Positions 53,519 through 62,504 of a stretch of DNA of 64,000 bases are shown in pieces; the first letter of the stretch is position 1; each line of letters begins with the position of its first letter. Source of the stretch: Hymenobacter psychrotolerans DSM 18569 (GTDB taxonomy: Bacteria; Bacteroidota; Bacteroidia; Cytophagales; Hymenobacteraceae); contig NZ_FRAS01000018.1 of the NCBI RefSeq assembly GCF_900142395.1, positions 1 through 64,000 of the forward strand, given 5' to 3'. The translations under genes were made by a program, and so were the position numbers. The notes beneath the pieces are model-generated. The model ran no database searches. It saw only the letters and a list, made by a program, of their open reading frames with translations, and had not been told where the DNA came from.

Positions 53519-53935
53519 ATGGATCGAGCCTTTCGCCTGCGCGTATATTTTGAGAATGCTGCTGGCCGGGTAGAAGAAGACCCGGCTGGTTTTCTGCGCA
53601 CTACCTGGAACCCGGTGATGCGCCAGCCCGAAGACACCCGGGCCGTATTTGTGCACATGATGCGCGGCCTGAGCCACAACCAGTGGAGCCGCATCCTTAT
53701 CAACCAGTTGAACATGCCCCCTTTTTCCGCGCAGGAGCAGGAGTGGGTGGCCCAGGAATGGCTGCCCCAGGCAGTAAAAGCCGGCTACCGCTATGGCGCT
53801 GTAGTGGTTTCTACCGACGTGATGGTGCGCCTGGCCACCGCGTATATCACAACGCAGGCTCCCGCCTCAGCCCTTACGTATCGCTCTTTCGAAACCGATG
53901 CGGAAGCAGTGGCGTGGCTGCTGCAGCAAAAATAG
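53519..53935 (+). CDS. Small paralogue family member D, unknown function
   Basis: 138 residues with the same architecture as members A and C but more diverged: RVYFENAAGRVEEDPAGFLR, RGLSHNQWSRILINQLNM (the conserved strand-Asp position is replaced), QEWVAQEWLPQAVKAGYRYG and a C-terminal FETDAEAVAWLLQQK. A longer frame upstream (from 53354) is disfavoured: the ATG at 53519 gives the family length and lies right after a -7-like box. Function unknown. Confidence 0.65.
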   Translation: MDRAFRLRVYFENAAGRVEEDPAGFLRTTWNPVMRQPEDTRAVFVHMMRGLSHNQWSRILINQLNMPPFSAQEQEWVAQEWLPQAVKAGYRYGAVVVSTDVMVRLATAYITTQAPASALTYRSFETDAEAVAWLLQQK

Positions 53936-53960
53936 GGCTGCCTGATAGCCTGCTGACACA

Positions 53961-53999
53961 AAAAGAGGGCTCTGCCCCTTAGCGGCAAGGCCCTCTTTT
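53961..53999. terminator. Bidirectional intrinsic terminator
   Basis: AAAAGAGGGC paired with GCCCTCTTTT, between the convergent 53519 and 54022 genes. Confidence 0.78.
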
Positions 54000-54021
54000 G
54001 CTCTACTGGTGCCGGGATTGG

Positions 54022-54633
54022 CTAGGCGCCTACCCCGGAGCTTTTGGGCCGCTTCTTCATTTCGGCGGCAGCGGCGGAGCCGCTGCGTTGCTCGGTGCCG
54101 CCGCCCCTCTGGCCCGACTGCACCGCCGCGTCGGTGGCCTGCTCGCTGAGGCGTTCCGACATCTGGCCCTGGTTCTGGGCAGTGCTGCTTTGGGCGCCGC
54201 GCACTTCTATCTGGTGGCGGCGGGTTTTCTGCTCGTCCTTGGGCACGCTCACGCGCAGTACCCCGTCCTCGAAACTGGCCTCAATCCGGCTGGCATCTAC
54301 GGTGTCGGGGAGCTGCAGGGAGCGGCTGAACGAGCCGTAGGAGCTTTCCACCAGGTGGTAGCGGCGCTGGTTCTGCTCGTTGCGGAAGCTCCGCTCGCCG
54401 GAAATGGTGAGGCGGCCCTGGTGGAAATCCACCTTGATGTCTTCGCGCTTCAGGCCGGGCAGGGCGGCTTCTACTTCATAGCTGCTCTCGGTTTCGTAGG
54501 CGTCCAGGTGCGGCGAGAAGCTGCTGACGCGGCCGCGTGAGGCCAGCGAGTCGCTGAAAAACCGGTCGAGCATGGTGCTGAAGCTCGAAGAGGACAGATC
54601 GGAAAACGAGTCCTGATACTTTTGAATAGCCAT
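54022..54633 (-). CDS. Hsp20/alpha-crystallin small heat-shock protein
   Basis: 203 residues. The alpha-crystallin domain spans about residues 40-145: HLDAYETESSYEVEAALPGL, LTISGERSFRNEQNQRRYHL and the signature DGVLRVSVPKDEQ. The Ser-rich N-terminus and a long Gln/Ala/Gly-rich C-terminal tail (SGQRGGGTEQRSGSAAAAEM) are low complexity; no I-x-I/V motif is apparent in the tail. It acts as an ATP-independent holdase. The start ATG is at 54631-54633. Confidence 0.92.
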   Translation of the reverse strand: MAIQKYQDSFSDLSSSSFSTMLDRFFSDSLASRGRVSSFSPHLDAYETESSYEVEAALPGLKREDIKVDFHQGRLTISGERSFRNEQNQRRYHLVESSYGSFSRSLQLPDTVDASRIEASFEDGVLRVSVPKDEQKTRRHQIEVRGAQSSTAQNQGQMSERLSEQATDAAVQSGQRGGGTEQRSGSAAAAEMKKRPKSSGVGA

Positions 54634-54740
54634 GGCTGTGAAAGGTTGAAGTGAAACAAACGAACACAAGCGCCCCTGATACGCAGACGAAAATACCGTT
54701 GTTTCACTCCTGAACCCTGTTTTTGCCGGAAGCCGCAGCC

Positions 54741-55700
54741 CTATTCGGCCAGGGAAGGCGACCAGCCGTGCATGGCCGAGCTGGGCGTGTAGAACGCGGC
54801 CTGCTGCGGGTTGAGCTGCCGCGACCAGGAAGCCCGCTGCTTGGGTAAGGCGCCCGGCCCTTTTGACTTATACTCGGCGAAGAACGACTCCTGCTTGTTG
54901 TCTTCCTTGCCCCAATGGTCCCAGCCTTTGGGCGCTACTACCGGGCTCATCTCGCAGTTCAGGAACACGGCTTTGCCGAACGGTTTCCAGGGCCGTGCCA
55001 GGAAGTAGGAGCCGTCGGGGGCGTTGCCGGTGATGGTGCAGCGCTGAAACACGAAGCCGAACGTCACGGTGTCGGGGGTGGAGGGGGCCATGATGCAGGT
55101 GCCCTTGGGCTTGCAGAACAGCGTGCAGTTCTCGAACCAGGCCGTGCCCGAGCCCAGAATAAAATCGGTGGTGCCTTCGATGTAGCAGTCCTGGTAGTAC
55201 TGGCGGCTGCCGTAGCCATACACGTAGAGCGTGTCGCGGAAGCCCAGGAACCGGCAGTTACGGAACTGCGCCTTGTCGCCGTAGACCCACATGGCCGGGG
55301 CCTGGCCCAGCAGGCCCGCCGAGTTCTGGAACGTCAGGTTTTCGGCCGAGAAGTCGTTGCCGAACACCCGGAACGAGGACGCCTCCGACGTGCCCAGCGG
55401 CTTATCGGAGCCTTCCACCACGCGGCCGTTGTAGTCGTCGTAGACCAGCACCGTTTCCTCAACCGACTCGCCCACGAGCCGCACGAAATTCTGCTTTTTG
55501 GCCAGGTTGAGCTTCTCCTTGTAAGTGCCTTTCTTGATGAAGATGGTAATCGGCGACTTGTTGCCGACGGGCACCGCATCGAGGGCGGCCTGCACGGTGC
55601 GGTGGGTGCCGCTGCCGTCCTGCGCTACGGTGAGCTGCTGCGCCTGCAGATGCCGGACGGTAGCTAGTAGAATGATGACAAAGAATAGAATTTTTTTCAT
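54741..55700 (-). CDS. Pectinesterase (CE8)-like protein
   Basis: 319 residues: signal peptide ending ATVRHLQAQ, followed by a right-handed beta-helix of the pectin methylesterase family (AQDGSGTHRTVQAALDAVP, FGNDFSAENLTFQNSAG, AQFRNCRFLGFRDTLY). Active-site motifs are QDCYIEGTTDFILGSG (catalytic Asp) and YFLARPWKPFGKAVF (Arg). GTTDFILG differs slightly from the usual GTVDFIFG. It removes methyl groups from pectin, and suggests use of plant material. No other pectin genes are nearby. Confidence 0.92.
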   Translation of the reverse strand: MKKILFFVIILLATVRHLQAQQLTVAQDGSGTHRTVQAALDAVPVGNKSPITIFIKKGTYKEKLNLAKKQNFVRLVGESVEETVLVYDDYNGRVVEGSDKPLGTSEASSFRVFGNDFSAENLTFQNSAGLLGQAPAMWVYGDKAQFRNCRFLGFRDTLYVYGYGSRQYYQDCYIEGTTDFILGSGTAWFENCTLFCKPKGTCIMAPSTPDTVTFGFVFQRCTITGNAPDGSYFLARPWKPFGKAVFLNCEMSPVVAPKGWDHWGKEDNKQESFFAEYKSKGPGALPKQRASWSRQLNPQQAAFYTPSSAMHGWSPSLAE

Positions 55701-56379
55701 ATTGAAAAGAAGGGTGGGTGGAAGGGCGAAGCGGGGTGGAGGACAGCTCCCGCCAGCTGCGCGTGACTTCCGTCATGGGCCAGCAAGAGCCGCGTAATGC
55801 CCAAGGGCTTCTGTGCGGGCATAGTTCGCCTTCTTTTCGGGGCAGCAGCCGGGAGCCGACCCGAAAAATACCTAGCTGGATATAGCACCTGAACAGTAGC
55901 AGAATGAGCACCGCTAATATATTTTGATTTGTATAATAAACAGGTGGCAGGCATTATGAAAATATTTGATGCTGAGCTGTCCCGGCTACCTGCCCGCGGG
56001 GCCAGACCTAATCTTCCCGCAGCCGCCACCGGCCAGCCGGCGGAGCAGCAGTAAGTCGGGCAGGTAGTATAGCGGCAACATGCACACGTTGATGCGCGTT
56101 GATGCGCCCCGGAATGGGAGTTTGCCACCACCCAGCAACAAGGCCGGTGCGTCATTACCAGCATTGCGTTCAACTAGCCGCGCCGCACAACGCCACTACG
56201 CCCGCACTCCGGCTGGGGCCGAGGATGCGGGCGTAGAGTAGAAGCAGGAAGGAAAGAGGAAGCGCCGCTGGTTGCTTTCCTTCTGGGCGCCGTGTGATGA
56301 CCAGGAAGAAGGTAGTTGACGCTGCACCCGCGTCAGCGCAGGCGGTAGCCAAGTCGGCGCAACGGCCTGCGCCCCACAC
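55701..56379. other. Long non-coding region upstream of the pectinesterase gene
   Basis: 679 bases with no convincing gene. An AT-rich patch at about 55905-55960 contains ATATATTTTG, followed by a 32-codon frame (ATG 55956 to TAA 56054) starting MKIFDAELSRLP, which is too short to support. The region may hold the pectinesterase promoter (its end near 55701) or decayed sequence. Confidence 0.45.
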
Positions 56380-57399
56380 TTAGCGAATGGCCTTTTCGAA
56401 AAAGGCAATGACGCTGGCATTCATGCTTTGGTGGAAGACTGTTCTATCAAACTGCCCCTGGTCGGTGCAGAGCAGCGGTGGGGCCAGCGGACCACAGGGC
56501 GCGAGAAACGAGAAGTGCCCGGCCCCCGGCACCGCATGAAACTCAGCCCCGGCCCCGAGGGCCTCCCGCACCTGTTGGATGTTGGTGGCATAGGAAACCA
56601 CGGTGTCCTGGTCGCCGCTCCACAGCTGCACCGGCACCCGCACGGCCGCGAGGGCGCCGGGACCCATCGTGAAGCCCAGGCCGGGGGCGGCTACCACGGC
56701 GGCCTTGATGCGCGCATCGGGTTGGTAGCGGTTGCCCTTCGCCGCCTCAGCGGGGTTCAGCAAGGGCGAGTTGCCGGCGCGGAGCAGCTTGCAGATAGCC
56801 TCCGGCGACGACTCAGTGCACTGTTTGGCAATCAGGCGCAGGTCGGGCTGGGCCCCCACGGCGGTCAGGACGGTCAGGCCGCCGGCGGAGAAGCCGAACG
56901 CCCCGATCCGCTCGGGGTTGATCTGCGCGTGCCCCGGCCAGCTCGTGAGCAGGTAGTCGAGGGTGGCGTGCAGCTGCCGGGTGCGCCCGCCCAGCCAGCC
57001 CACCGTGCCGGCCGCGCTTTGGTCGGCGTAGTTGTCGCCGCTGTGCATGGGGGCCGCCACGATGTAGCCCGCGTTGGCCAAAGCCAGGGCCAGGTCGGCG
57101 TGGCTGCCGGGGCCGCCGGAGTTGCCGTGCGAAATCACCACGAGCGGCAGGCTGCGGCCCGCCACGGGCGCATCGGCGGCTACCTCCATCAGGCCCAGGC
57201 CCAGCCACGTCGTCGGCCAGGGGCGGGCCTGGGTGGGGTACCAGATGCCCACGGCCAGGGGTTTGCCGTCGGGGTCAGTGGCCCGCGCCAGCTGGAAGCC
57301 TACCGGCCGCTCCGTGCGCAACGCCGTCCAGACCATAACTGCCCCAAACCCAACAACCAGTACCAGCACCACCAGCAGCACCCGACGAATCCATTTCAT
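56380..57399 (-). CDS. Alpha/beta hydrolase (dienelactone hydrolase/PAF-acetylhydrolase-like)
   Basis: 339 residues: an N-terminal membrane anchor (VLLVVLVLVVGFGAVMVWTA), then an alpha/beta hydrolase with oxyanion region LPLVVISHGNSGGPGSHADL, nucleophile elbow GAFGFSAGGLTVLTAVG, Asp in LWSGDQDTVVSY and His in PGAGHFSFLAP. The YPTQARPW and GVWLGLGLMEV-like start matches plasma PAF-acetylhydrolase-type bacterial homologues. It is probably an esterase anchored to the inner membrane and facing the periplasm. The natural substrate is unknown. Confidence 0.88.
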   Translation of the reverse strand: MKWIRRVLLVVLVLVVGFGAVMVWTALRTERPVGFQLARATDPDGKPLAVGIWYPTQARPWPTTWLGLGLMEVAADAPVAGRSLPLVVISHGNSGGPGSHADLALALANAGYIVAAPMHSGDNYADQSAAGTVGWLGGRTRQLHATLDYLLTSWPGHAQINPERIGAFGFSAGGLTVLTAVGAQPDLRLIAKQCTESSPEAICKLLRAGNSPLLNPAEAAKGNRYQPDARIKAAVVAAPGLGFTMGPGALAAVRVPVQLWSGDQDTVVSYATNIQQVREALGAGAEFHAVPGAGHFSFLAPCGPLAPPLLCTDQGQFDRTVFHQSMNASVIAFFEKAIR

Positions 57400-57641
57400 T
57401 ATTCTTTCCAGCTATAAGGTGAGTGTATAGTGCTTCAATAGTAAGTAAATATGGTATTCAATGCGGCCCGCTTTCCGAAGAAAACCGCCTGACTATCACA
57501 ACAACGCCGCCCGGATTTCCCCAGGCGGCGCGGTGTTGGTTTGCCGCGGTGCGGCAGTGGAGGTGCAGCCTCCCCTTCATTTAGGGTGGGCACGGGTTAC
57601 GGCTTCGACTACACCCGCGCCAGGGAAGCCAGGGAAAAGTA

Positions 57642-57779
57642 GAACGTCCTGCTGACGTTGATAAATCGTTAACCGGCAACCGCTCCGTAGCCCAGGGTTT
57701 AAACCCTGGGCTAGTGAAGTAACGTCAGCACGCGAGATGCTTCGGCAGGCTCAGCATGACGTTCTTCAGCAGGACGCTC
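57642..57779. mobile_element. MITE-like composite element
   Basis: 138 bp with inverted ends GAACGTCCTGCTGA and GAGCGTCCTGCTGA (one mismatch), bordered by TA on both sides (57640-57641 and 57780-57781), which fits a TA target duplication. Inside are a 26-bp perfect palindrome (57688-57713, core CAGGGTTTAAACCCTG) and one arm of the CGTCATGCTGAGC repeat. No transposase. Confidence 0.6.
57688..57713. repeat. Perfect 26-bp palindrome
   Basis: Core GGGTTTAAACCC extended symmetrically to TAGCCCA on both sides, inside the 57642-57779 element. Confidence 0.85.
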
Positions 57780-57785
57780 TATACC

Positions 57786-58514
57786 CTAGTAGCTTTCCTT
57801 CTGGAAGCCAAAGGCGCGGAGCTGGGCCTCGAAGGTGTCGGGGTAGTTGGCTTTGAGGTGATGGATGAGGGCGCGCAGGGCCTTGCGCACCTTGGCTTCG
57901 TGCTGGTCTTTGCTGCTCACCTGCGCGCTGCGCTGCCCGGCCGTGTCGGTGCTGGCCTGCACCAGTTGGGCGTACTCCTGCACCAGCGGCTGCCAGAAGG
58001 CGGTGCCGTACTTCTTCTTGTCCAGGTCGTGGGCCGGGAGGGCCTTCAGCAGCTTGTTCAGCGACTTTACCCGCTCGGTGCGGGCTCTGGGCAGGCTGTA
58101 TACTTTGTTTTCGCGCGTAATTCCGAACTCGGGGTAGTAGCTGCGGCCCTCGTCTTCGTCGTGGGCTTCGGCGAGGTAGCCTTTCACGTACCGGAGGTGT
58201 TTGTCGAATAGCTTATCTAGCTGCTTGAGGCGCTGGCTTTGCGGGCTGCGCTGGTCGCCGGCGGCATCGGCGGCGTCGCGGCCCTGGGCGTAGGCGGCGG
58301 CCAGCGTTGTGAACTCGGCTTTGGAAAGCCACAGCAGCGGCGGCAGCGCCGAGGTAGTCCAGGCATCGGCCGCTTTGGTCGCCAGCGCCGACAGCGCCAC
58401 ATCGGAGGCCGGCAGCTGGCTGGTGCGCTGGATGGTGGGGGGTTGGGGAGCCGCGTTCGGACCCTCGGTAGTGGGGGTAAGCATAGATAATGGGGTAAAG
58501 TGAATACTGGCCAT
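57786..58514 (-). CDS. Conserved hypothetical protein, lineage-specific
   Basis: 242 residues without signal peptide or membrane segment. It is helical and charged: SQRLKQLDKLFDKHLRYVKG, RTERVKSLNKLLKALPAHDL, and the strongly conserved-looking end KALRALIHHLKANYPDTFEA then FGFQKESY. I recognise the ending as a recurrent family in Hymenobacter-type genomes but know no function. The start at 58514 (MASIHFTPL) or at 58484 (MLTPTTEG) cannot be settled. The tandem repeat array begins about 60 bases upstream of the start. Confidence 0.72.
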   Translation of the reverse strand: MASIHFTPLSMLTPTTEGPNAAPQPPTIQRTSQLPASDVALSALATKAADAWTTSALPPLLWLSKAEFTTLAAAYAQGRDAADAAGDQRSPQSQRLKQLDKLFDKHLRYVKGYLAEAHDEDEGRSYYPEFGITRENKVYSLPRARTERVKSLNKLLKALPAHDLDKKKYGTAFWQPLVQEYAQLVQASTDTAGQRSAQVSSKDQHEAKVRKALRALIHHLKANYPDTFEAQLRAFGFQKESY

Positions 58515-58575
58515 AAGATATTGATTCCGCGCAAGCTGCACTATACCTGCCCGCGCAAAATCAACTGTTTTCAGG

Positions 58576-58800
58576 CCAGTAGGCCGCCTCACTCCGCAAA
58601 TCCAATGGTTTCGGAGCCGTGAGGCCGCCTCACTGCCTGAAACCATTCGGTTCGGAGCCCTGAGGCGACCTCACGGCCCAAAACCAATCGGTTGGAAGCC
58701 CTGAGGCCGCCTCGCTCACCCAAACCATTCGGTTTCGGGCACTGAGGCGGCCTCAGGGGATAGAAACATTCGTTTCGGCGCTCTGGGGGCTTCTCAGAGC
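58576..58800. repeat. Tandem array of five 41-bp units with internal dyads
   Basis: Units at 58576-58616, 58617-58657, 58658-58698, 58699-58739 and 58740-58780, plus a half unit to 58800. Each has a TGAGGC-n-GCCTCA dyad followed by an AACCATTCGGTT-type dyad. There are no spacers, so this is not a CRISPR array. Confidence 0.85.
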
Positions 58801-58939
58801 TTCCACTGACGCACGTATAACTACTATTAAAATACGATAGTAGTGTACGCTCAGAAACAAACCAGCCGCGCCCGAGGCGGCAGCGGCTGGCGAAGCTCCA
58901 GTTATTTCAAAACACCCATTGCGAGCTTGTTACTTCTGT

Positions 58940-59740
58940 TTATGTCTGTTCAAAATTAATTAAACCGAAATCATCGTATGTAATAGATTGATTGATATGA
59001 GGTCCTCCGTTAGAAGCCTTGCTGCAATTTAGTTGATTCACTAATCCAACCCAATGCCTAGTATTAGAGAATCCGGCTGTTGCAGAAAATAGGACGTTAT
59101 TGTTTTCAAGTCTAGCTTCTATTGCTTCAACAAGCATATTTAAGTTTTGAATAAGAGAATCAAATTGAATTTCCGTTGTGGCGAACACCTTTTTACCGAC
59201 CCTTTTAAATGCTGTTAATGCCAACTCGTTGATTCCGATTCTGTAGTTTGACAATAAATTCAAACTTATTCTTTGTGGATTATGCTTGTGATCAATCCCT
59301 GATTTTACCATAAACATTTTAATTTCTTCAGCAGAAACAGAATACGTCCAGCTGAGTTGGCCTAGAATTGGGTTTCCCTTATCTATAAATAATTCATCGA
59401 TGCGTTCATCCAGATGTTGAAAAGTATGTCTTACCAAAAAAATCTCATCAAACAAGTTCTTCATGGCCGGCTCAATCGAAAATATACCTATGGACTCAAG
59501 CATACGTTTTAGTCTTGCAGAGCTATCAATAATGTTCCACACACTTGTAAAAAGAGAAGATATTCTAGGCCGTGCATCTTCGGTACTGAATATTGAAAGT
59601 TTGTGCTCAAGTAAAACGAGTTCCTCTTCAATTATTTCAAATGAAATCCGAATTCCGTCTATTAGAAATGCTTGGCGTGGGTCTAATTGCGTAGGAATTT
59701 TATTGAGAATTGATTCTCTTTTTAAAGCAAATTTTTCCAT
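58940..59740 (-). CDS. Low-GC hypothetical protein with HEPN-like motif
   Basis: 266 residues, AT-rich and using codons unlike its neighbours, so probably horizontally acquired. It is mostly helical. FLVRHTFQHLDERIDELF has an R-x4-H motif with a following DER, as in HEPN-type RNases and related RN...HxDER proteins. No partner nucleotidyltransferase or antitoxin is visible. The ATG at 59738-59740 is preceded by AGAAGG, a Shine-Dalgarno-like sequence unusual for this genome, and is preferred over a TTG at 59764. It may be an orphan defence or toxin component; this is inference. Confidence 0.6.
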   Translation of the reverse strand: MEKFALKRESILNKIPTQLDPRQAFLIDGIRISFEIIEEELVLLEHKLSIFSTEDARPRISSLFTSVWNIIDSSARLKRMLESIGIFSIEPAMKNLFDEIFLVRHTFQHLDERIDELFIDKGNPILGQLSWTYSVSAEEIKMFMVKSGIDHKHNPQRISLNLLSNYRIGINELALTAFKRVGKKVFATTEIQFDSLIQNLNMLVEAIEARLENNNVLFSATAGFSNTRHWVGLVNQLNCSKASNGGPHINQSITYDDFGLINFEQT

Positions 59741-59760
59741 ATCCTTCTTAACTTCATAAA

Positions 59761-59795
59761 GCAAAAGAGCTACTTAAAAAGTAGCTCTTTTGCTT
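59761..59795 (-). terminator. Intrinsic terminator of nrdA
   Basis: Perfect 14-bp stem (59761-59774 and 59780-59793) with loop TAAAA, 24 bases after the nrdA stop. Confidence 0.82.
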
Positions 59796-59816
59796 TTGAG
59801 GTGATTAAATATTTTT

Positions 59817-62198
59817 CTACGACCCGCAGGCCTCGCAGGCGTCCGGGTTATCCAGGGAGCAGGCCATGTCGGAGGCGTTCTGGGCCGATACGTTCAGCGG
59901 CTCCAGGGTCTCGGCGGCTTGCTTCTGCACCGTGAACTTGATGGCGTCGGCGGCGGCTTTGGTGCGCAGGTAGTACATGCCGGTTTTCAGGCCCTTCTTC
60001 CACGAGTGGAAGTGCATGCTGGTGAGCTTGCCGAAGTTCACGTTCTGCACGTGCAGGTTCAGGCTCTGGCTCTGGCAGATGTAGGCGCCCCGGTCGGCCG
60101 ACATATCAATAATGCGGCGCTGCGAAATCTCCCACACCGTCTTGTAGAGGTCCTTGATGTTCTGCGGGATGTTGGGAATGTCCTGTACCGAGCCGTTGGC
60201 GGCAATGATGGCCGTCTTCATCTGCTCGTTCCACAGGCCCAGCTTCACCAGGTCTTTCAGCAGGTGCTTGTTCACCACCATGAACTCGCCGCTGAGCACG
60301 CGGCGCACATAAATGTTGCTCGTGTACGGCTCAAACGACTCGTTATTACCCAGGATCTGGGCCGTGGAGGCCGTTGGCATGGGCGCTACCAGCAGCGAGT
60401 TGCGTACGCCGTGCTCCATTACCTCGGCGCGCAGCGCGTCCCAGTTCCAGCGGCCGGAGTCCGGCGTCACGTTCCAGAGGTCGAACTGGAACTTGCCCTT
60501 GCTCAGCGGCGAGCCGGGGAAGGTTTCGTAGTGGCCGTCGCGGATGGCCAGGTCCTTGGAGGCCGTCATGGCCGCGAAGTAGATGGTCTCGAAGATGTCC
60601 TTGTTCAGGCCGCTGGCTTCGTCGCTCTCGAAGGGCATGCGCAGGGCAATGAACGTATCGGCTAGGCCCTGCACGCCCAGCCCGATGGGGCGGTGGCGGC
60701 GGTTGCTACGCTCGGCCTCCACTACGGGGTAATAGTTGATGTCGATGACCTTGTTGAGGTTCATCGTGGCGTGGTAGGTAACGTCGTAGAGCTTCTGGTG
60801 GTCGAAGATGAGGTTGCCGGCGTCGTCGGGGCGCACGTAGCGGGGCAGGGCCAGCGAGGCGAGGTTGCACACGGCAATTTCGTTCTCGTCAGTGTACTCC
60901 ATAATCTCGGTGCAGAGGTTGGAGCTCTTGATGGTACCCAGGTTCTGCTGGTTGCTCTTGCTGTTGGCGGCATCCTTGAACAGCATGTAGGGCGTGCCGG
61001 TCTCGGTCTGGCTTTCCAGAATGGCAAACCACAGGTCCTGCGCCTTGATGGTTTTGCGGCCGCGTCCTTCCCGCTCGTACTTCGAGTACAGCTTCTCAAA
61101 CTCTTCGCCGAAGCACTCATCGAGGCCGGGGCACTCGTTGGGGCACATCAGGGTCCAGTCGCCGTTGGCTTCCACGCGCTTCATGAACAGGTCGGGCGTC
61201 CAGAGGGCGAAGAACAGGTCGCGGGCGCGCATTTCCTCCTTGCCGTGGTTTTTCTTCAGGTCCAGGAAGTCGAAGATGTCGGCGTGCCAGGGCTCCAGGT
61301 AAATGGCGAAGGCGCCTTTGCGCTTGCCGCCGCCCTGGTCCACGTAGCGGGCCGTATCGTTGAACACCTTCAGCATGGGCACGAGGCCGTTGGAGGTGCC
61401 GTTGGTGCCTTTGATGTAGGAGCCGGTGGCGCGCACGTTGTGCACGGCCAAACCAATGCCGCCGGCGCTCTGCGAAATCAACGCACAGTTTTTCAAGGTG
61501 TCATAAATGCCCTCGATGGAGTCGTCCTTCATCGTGAGCAGGAAGCACGAGCTGAGCTGGGGCTTGGGCGTGCCGGCGTTGAACAGCGTAGGCGTGGCGT
61601 GCGTGAACCACCGCTCCGACATGAGGTTATAGGTCTCGATGGCGGCGGCAATGTCTTCCTTATGAATGCCCACGGCCACGCGCATAATCATGTGCTGGGG
61701 CCGCTCTACCACTTTGCCGTCGAGGCGCAGCAGGTAGGAGCGCTCCAGCGTCTTGAAGCCGAAGTAGTCGTAGTTGTAGTCACGGTCGTAGATGATGGCC
61801 GAGTCGAGGGTAGCGGCGTTGGCGTGCACGATTTCCCACACGTCCTGCGCAATCAGGGACGCGTTTTCGCCGGTTTTGGGATCCTCGTAGGTGTGCAGCC
61901 GCTTCATGGTGCTGCTGAACGACTTGCTGGTGACCTTGTGCAGGTTGCTGACGGCAATGCGGGCAGCCAGAATAGCGTAGTCGGGGTGCTTGGTGGTGAG
62001 CGAGGCGGCGGTTTCGGCGGCCAGGTTGTCCAGCTCCACGGTCGTCACGCCGTCGTAAATCCCGTCGATAACCTTCTTGGCTACCTCAATTGGGGAAATG
62101 AAATTCTGGTTGAGGCCGTAGCAGAGCTTTTCGATGCGGGCCGTGACTTTGTCGAATTTCACGGATTCGCGGCGGCCGTCGCGTTTGAGTACCAGCAT
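59817..62198 (-). CDS. nrdA: Ribonucleoside-diphosphate reductase, alpha subunit (class Ia)
   Basis: 793 residues of the class I large subunit, which reduces ribonucleoside diphosphates to deoxyribonucleotides. An ATP-cone opens the protein ([20 protein letters not shown]). Catalytic-domain motifs include [40 protein letters not shown] (active-site Cys/Glu region), [20 protein letters not shown], and the C-terminal redox Cys pair in CEACGS. The ATG at 62196-62198 begins at MLVLKRDG. Its partner nrdB is upstream on the same strand, separated by one unknown membrane-protein gene. Confidence 0.95.
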   Translation of the reverse strand: MLVLKRDGRRESVKFDKVTARIEKLCYGLNQNFISPIEVAKKVIDGIYDGVTTVELDNLAAETAASLTTKHPDYAILAARIAVSNLHKVTSKSFSSTMKRLHTYEDPKTGENASLIAQDVWEIVHANAATLDSAIIYDRDYNYDYFGFKTLERSYLLRLDGKVVERPQHMIMRVAVGIHKEDIAAAIETYNLMSERWFTHATPTLFNAGTPKPQLSSCFLLTMKDDSIEGIYDTLKNCALISQSAGGIGLAVHNVRATGSYIKGTNGTSNGLVPMLKVFNDTARYVDQGGGKRKGAFAIYLEPWHADIFDFLDLKKNHGKEEMRARDLFFALWTPDLFMKRVEANGDWTLMCPNECPGLDECFGEEFEKLYSKYEREGRGRKTIKAQDLWFAILESQTETGTPYMLFKDAANSKSNQQNLGTIKSSNLCTEIMEYTDENEIAVCNLASLALPRYVRPDDAGNLIFDHQKLYDVTYHATMNLNKVIDINYYPVVEAERSNRRHRPIGLGVQGLADTFIALRMPFESDEASGLNKDIFETIYFAAMTASKDLAIRDGHYETFPGSPLSKGKFQFDLWNVTPDSGRWNWDALRAEVMEHGVRNSLLVAPMPTASTAQILGNNESFEPYTSNIYVRRVLSGEFMVVNKHLLKDLVKLGLWNEQMKTAIIAANGSVQDIPNIPQNIKDLYKTVWEISQRRIIDMSADRGAYICQSQSLNLHVQNVNFGKLTSMHFHSWKKGLKTGMYYLRTKAAADAIKFTVQKQAAETLEPLNVSAQNASDMACSLDNPDACEACGS

Positions 62199-62504
62199 AG
62201 ACGTGTGATGTGGAGTGTTGGAGTATGTTGCTACCGGCTCAGCCAAGAGCCCGGCAATAGTTCAGAAGAGGCGCCAAAAGTGCCCGTTCAGCGGCGGGCA
62301 GCATGCATTGATAGCGGAAGATATTTCTATCTGGGTTGTAGGACAAACCTTCTTTTCAGAAGTTTTCCACATAAGCGTAAAACAGTGCAGTTCAGCCGCT
62401 TTTTCGTGATTCAGGGGCAGCTATATAGCCGGGCTTGCGCCAGGAATTTCAGGTTGGCAAATTGGCGGGGAAGTGCTATTGTCTGTAGGTAGTTGTGGAG
62501 CCTG
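62199..62504. other. Intergenic region upstream of nrdA
   Basis: 306 bases with no gene. No clear NrdR box or TAnnTTTG promoter was identified. Confidence 0.4.

Noticed and set aside
55956..56054. 32-codon frame MKIFDAELSRLP... in the 55.7-56.4 kb gap
   Set aside because: Too short, with no conserved feature; noted only within the gap entry.
58576..58800. CRISPR array
   Set aside because: The 41-bp units are directly adjacent, diverged, and have no unique spacers or cas genes nearby.
60693..62492. 599-codon open frame antisense to nrdA
   Set aside because: Same reason: a mirror frame of a conserved gene; no domain visible.
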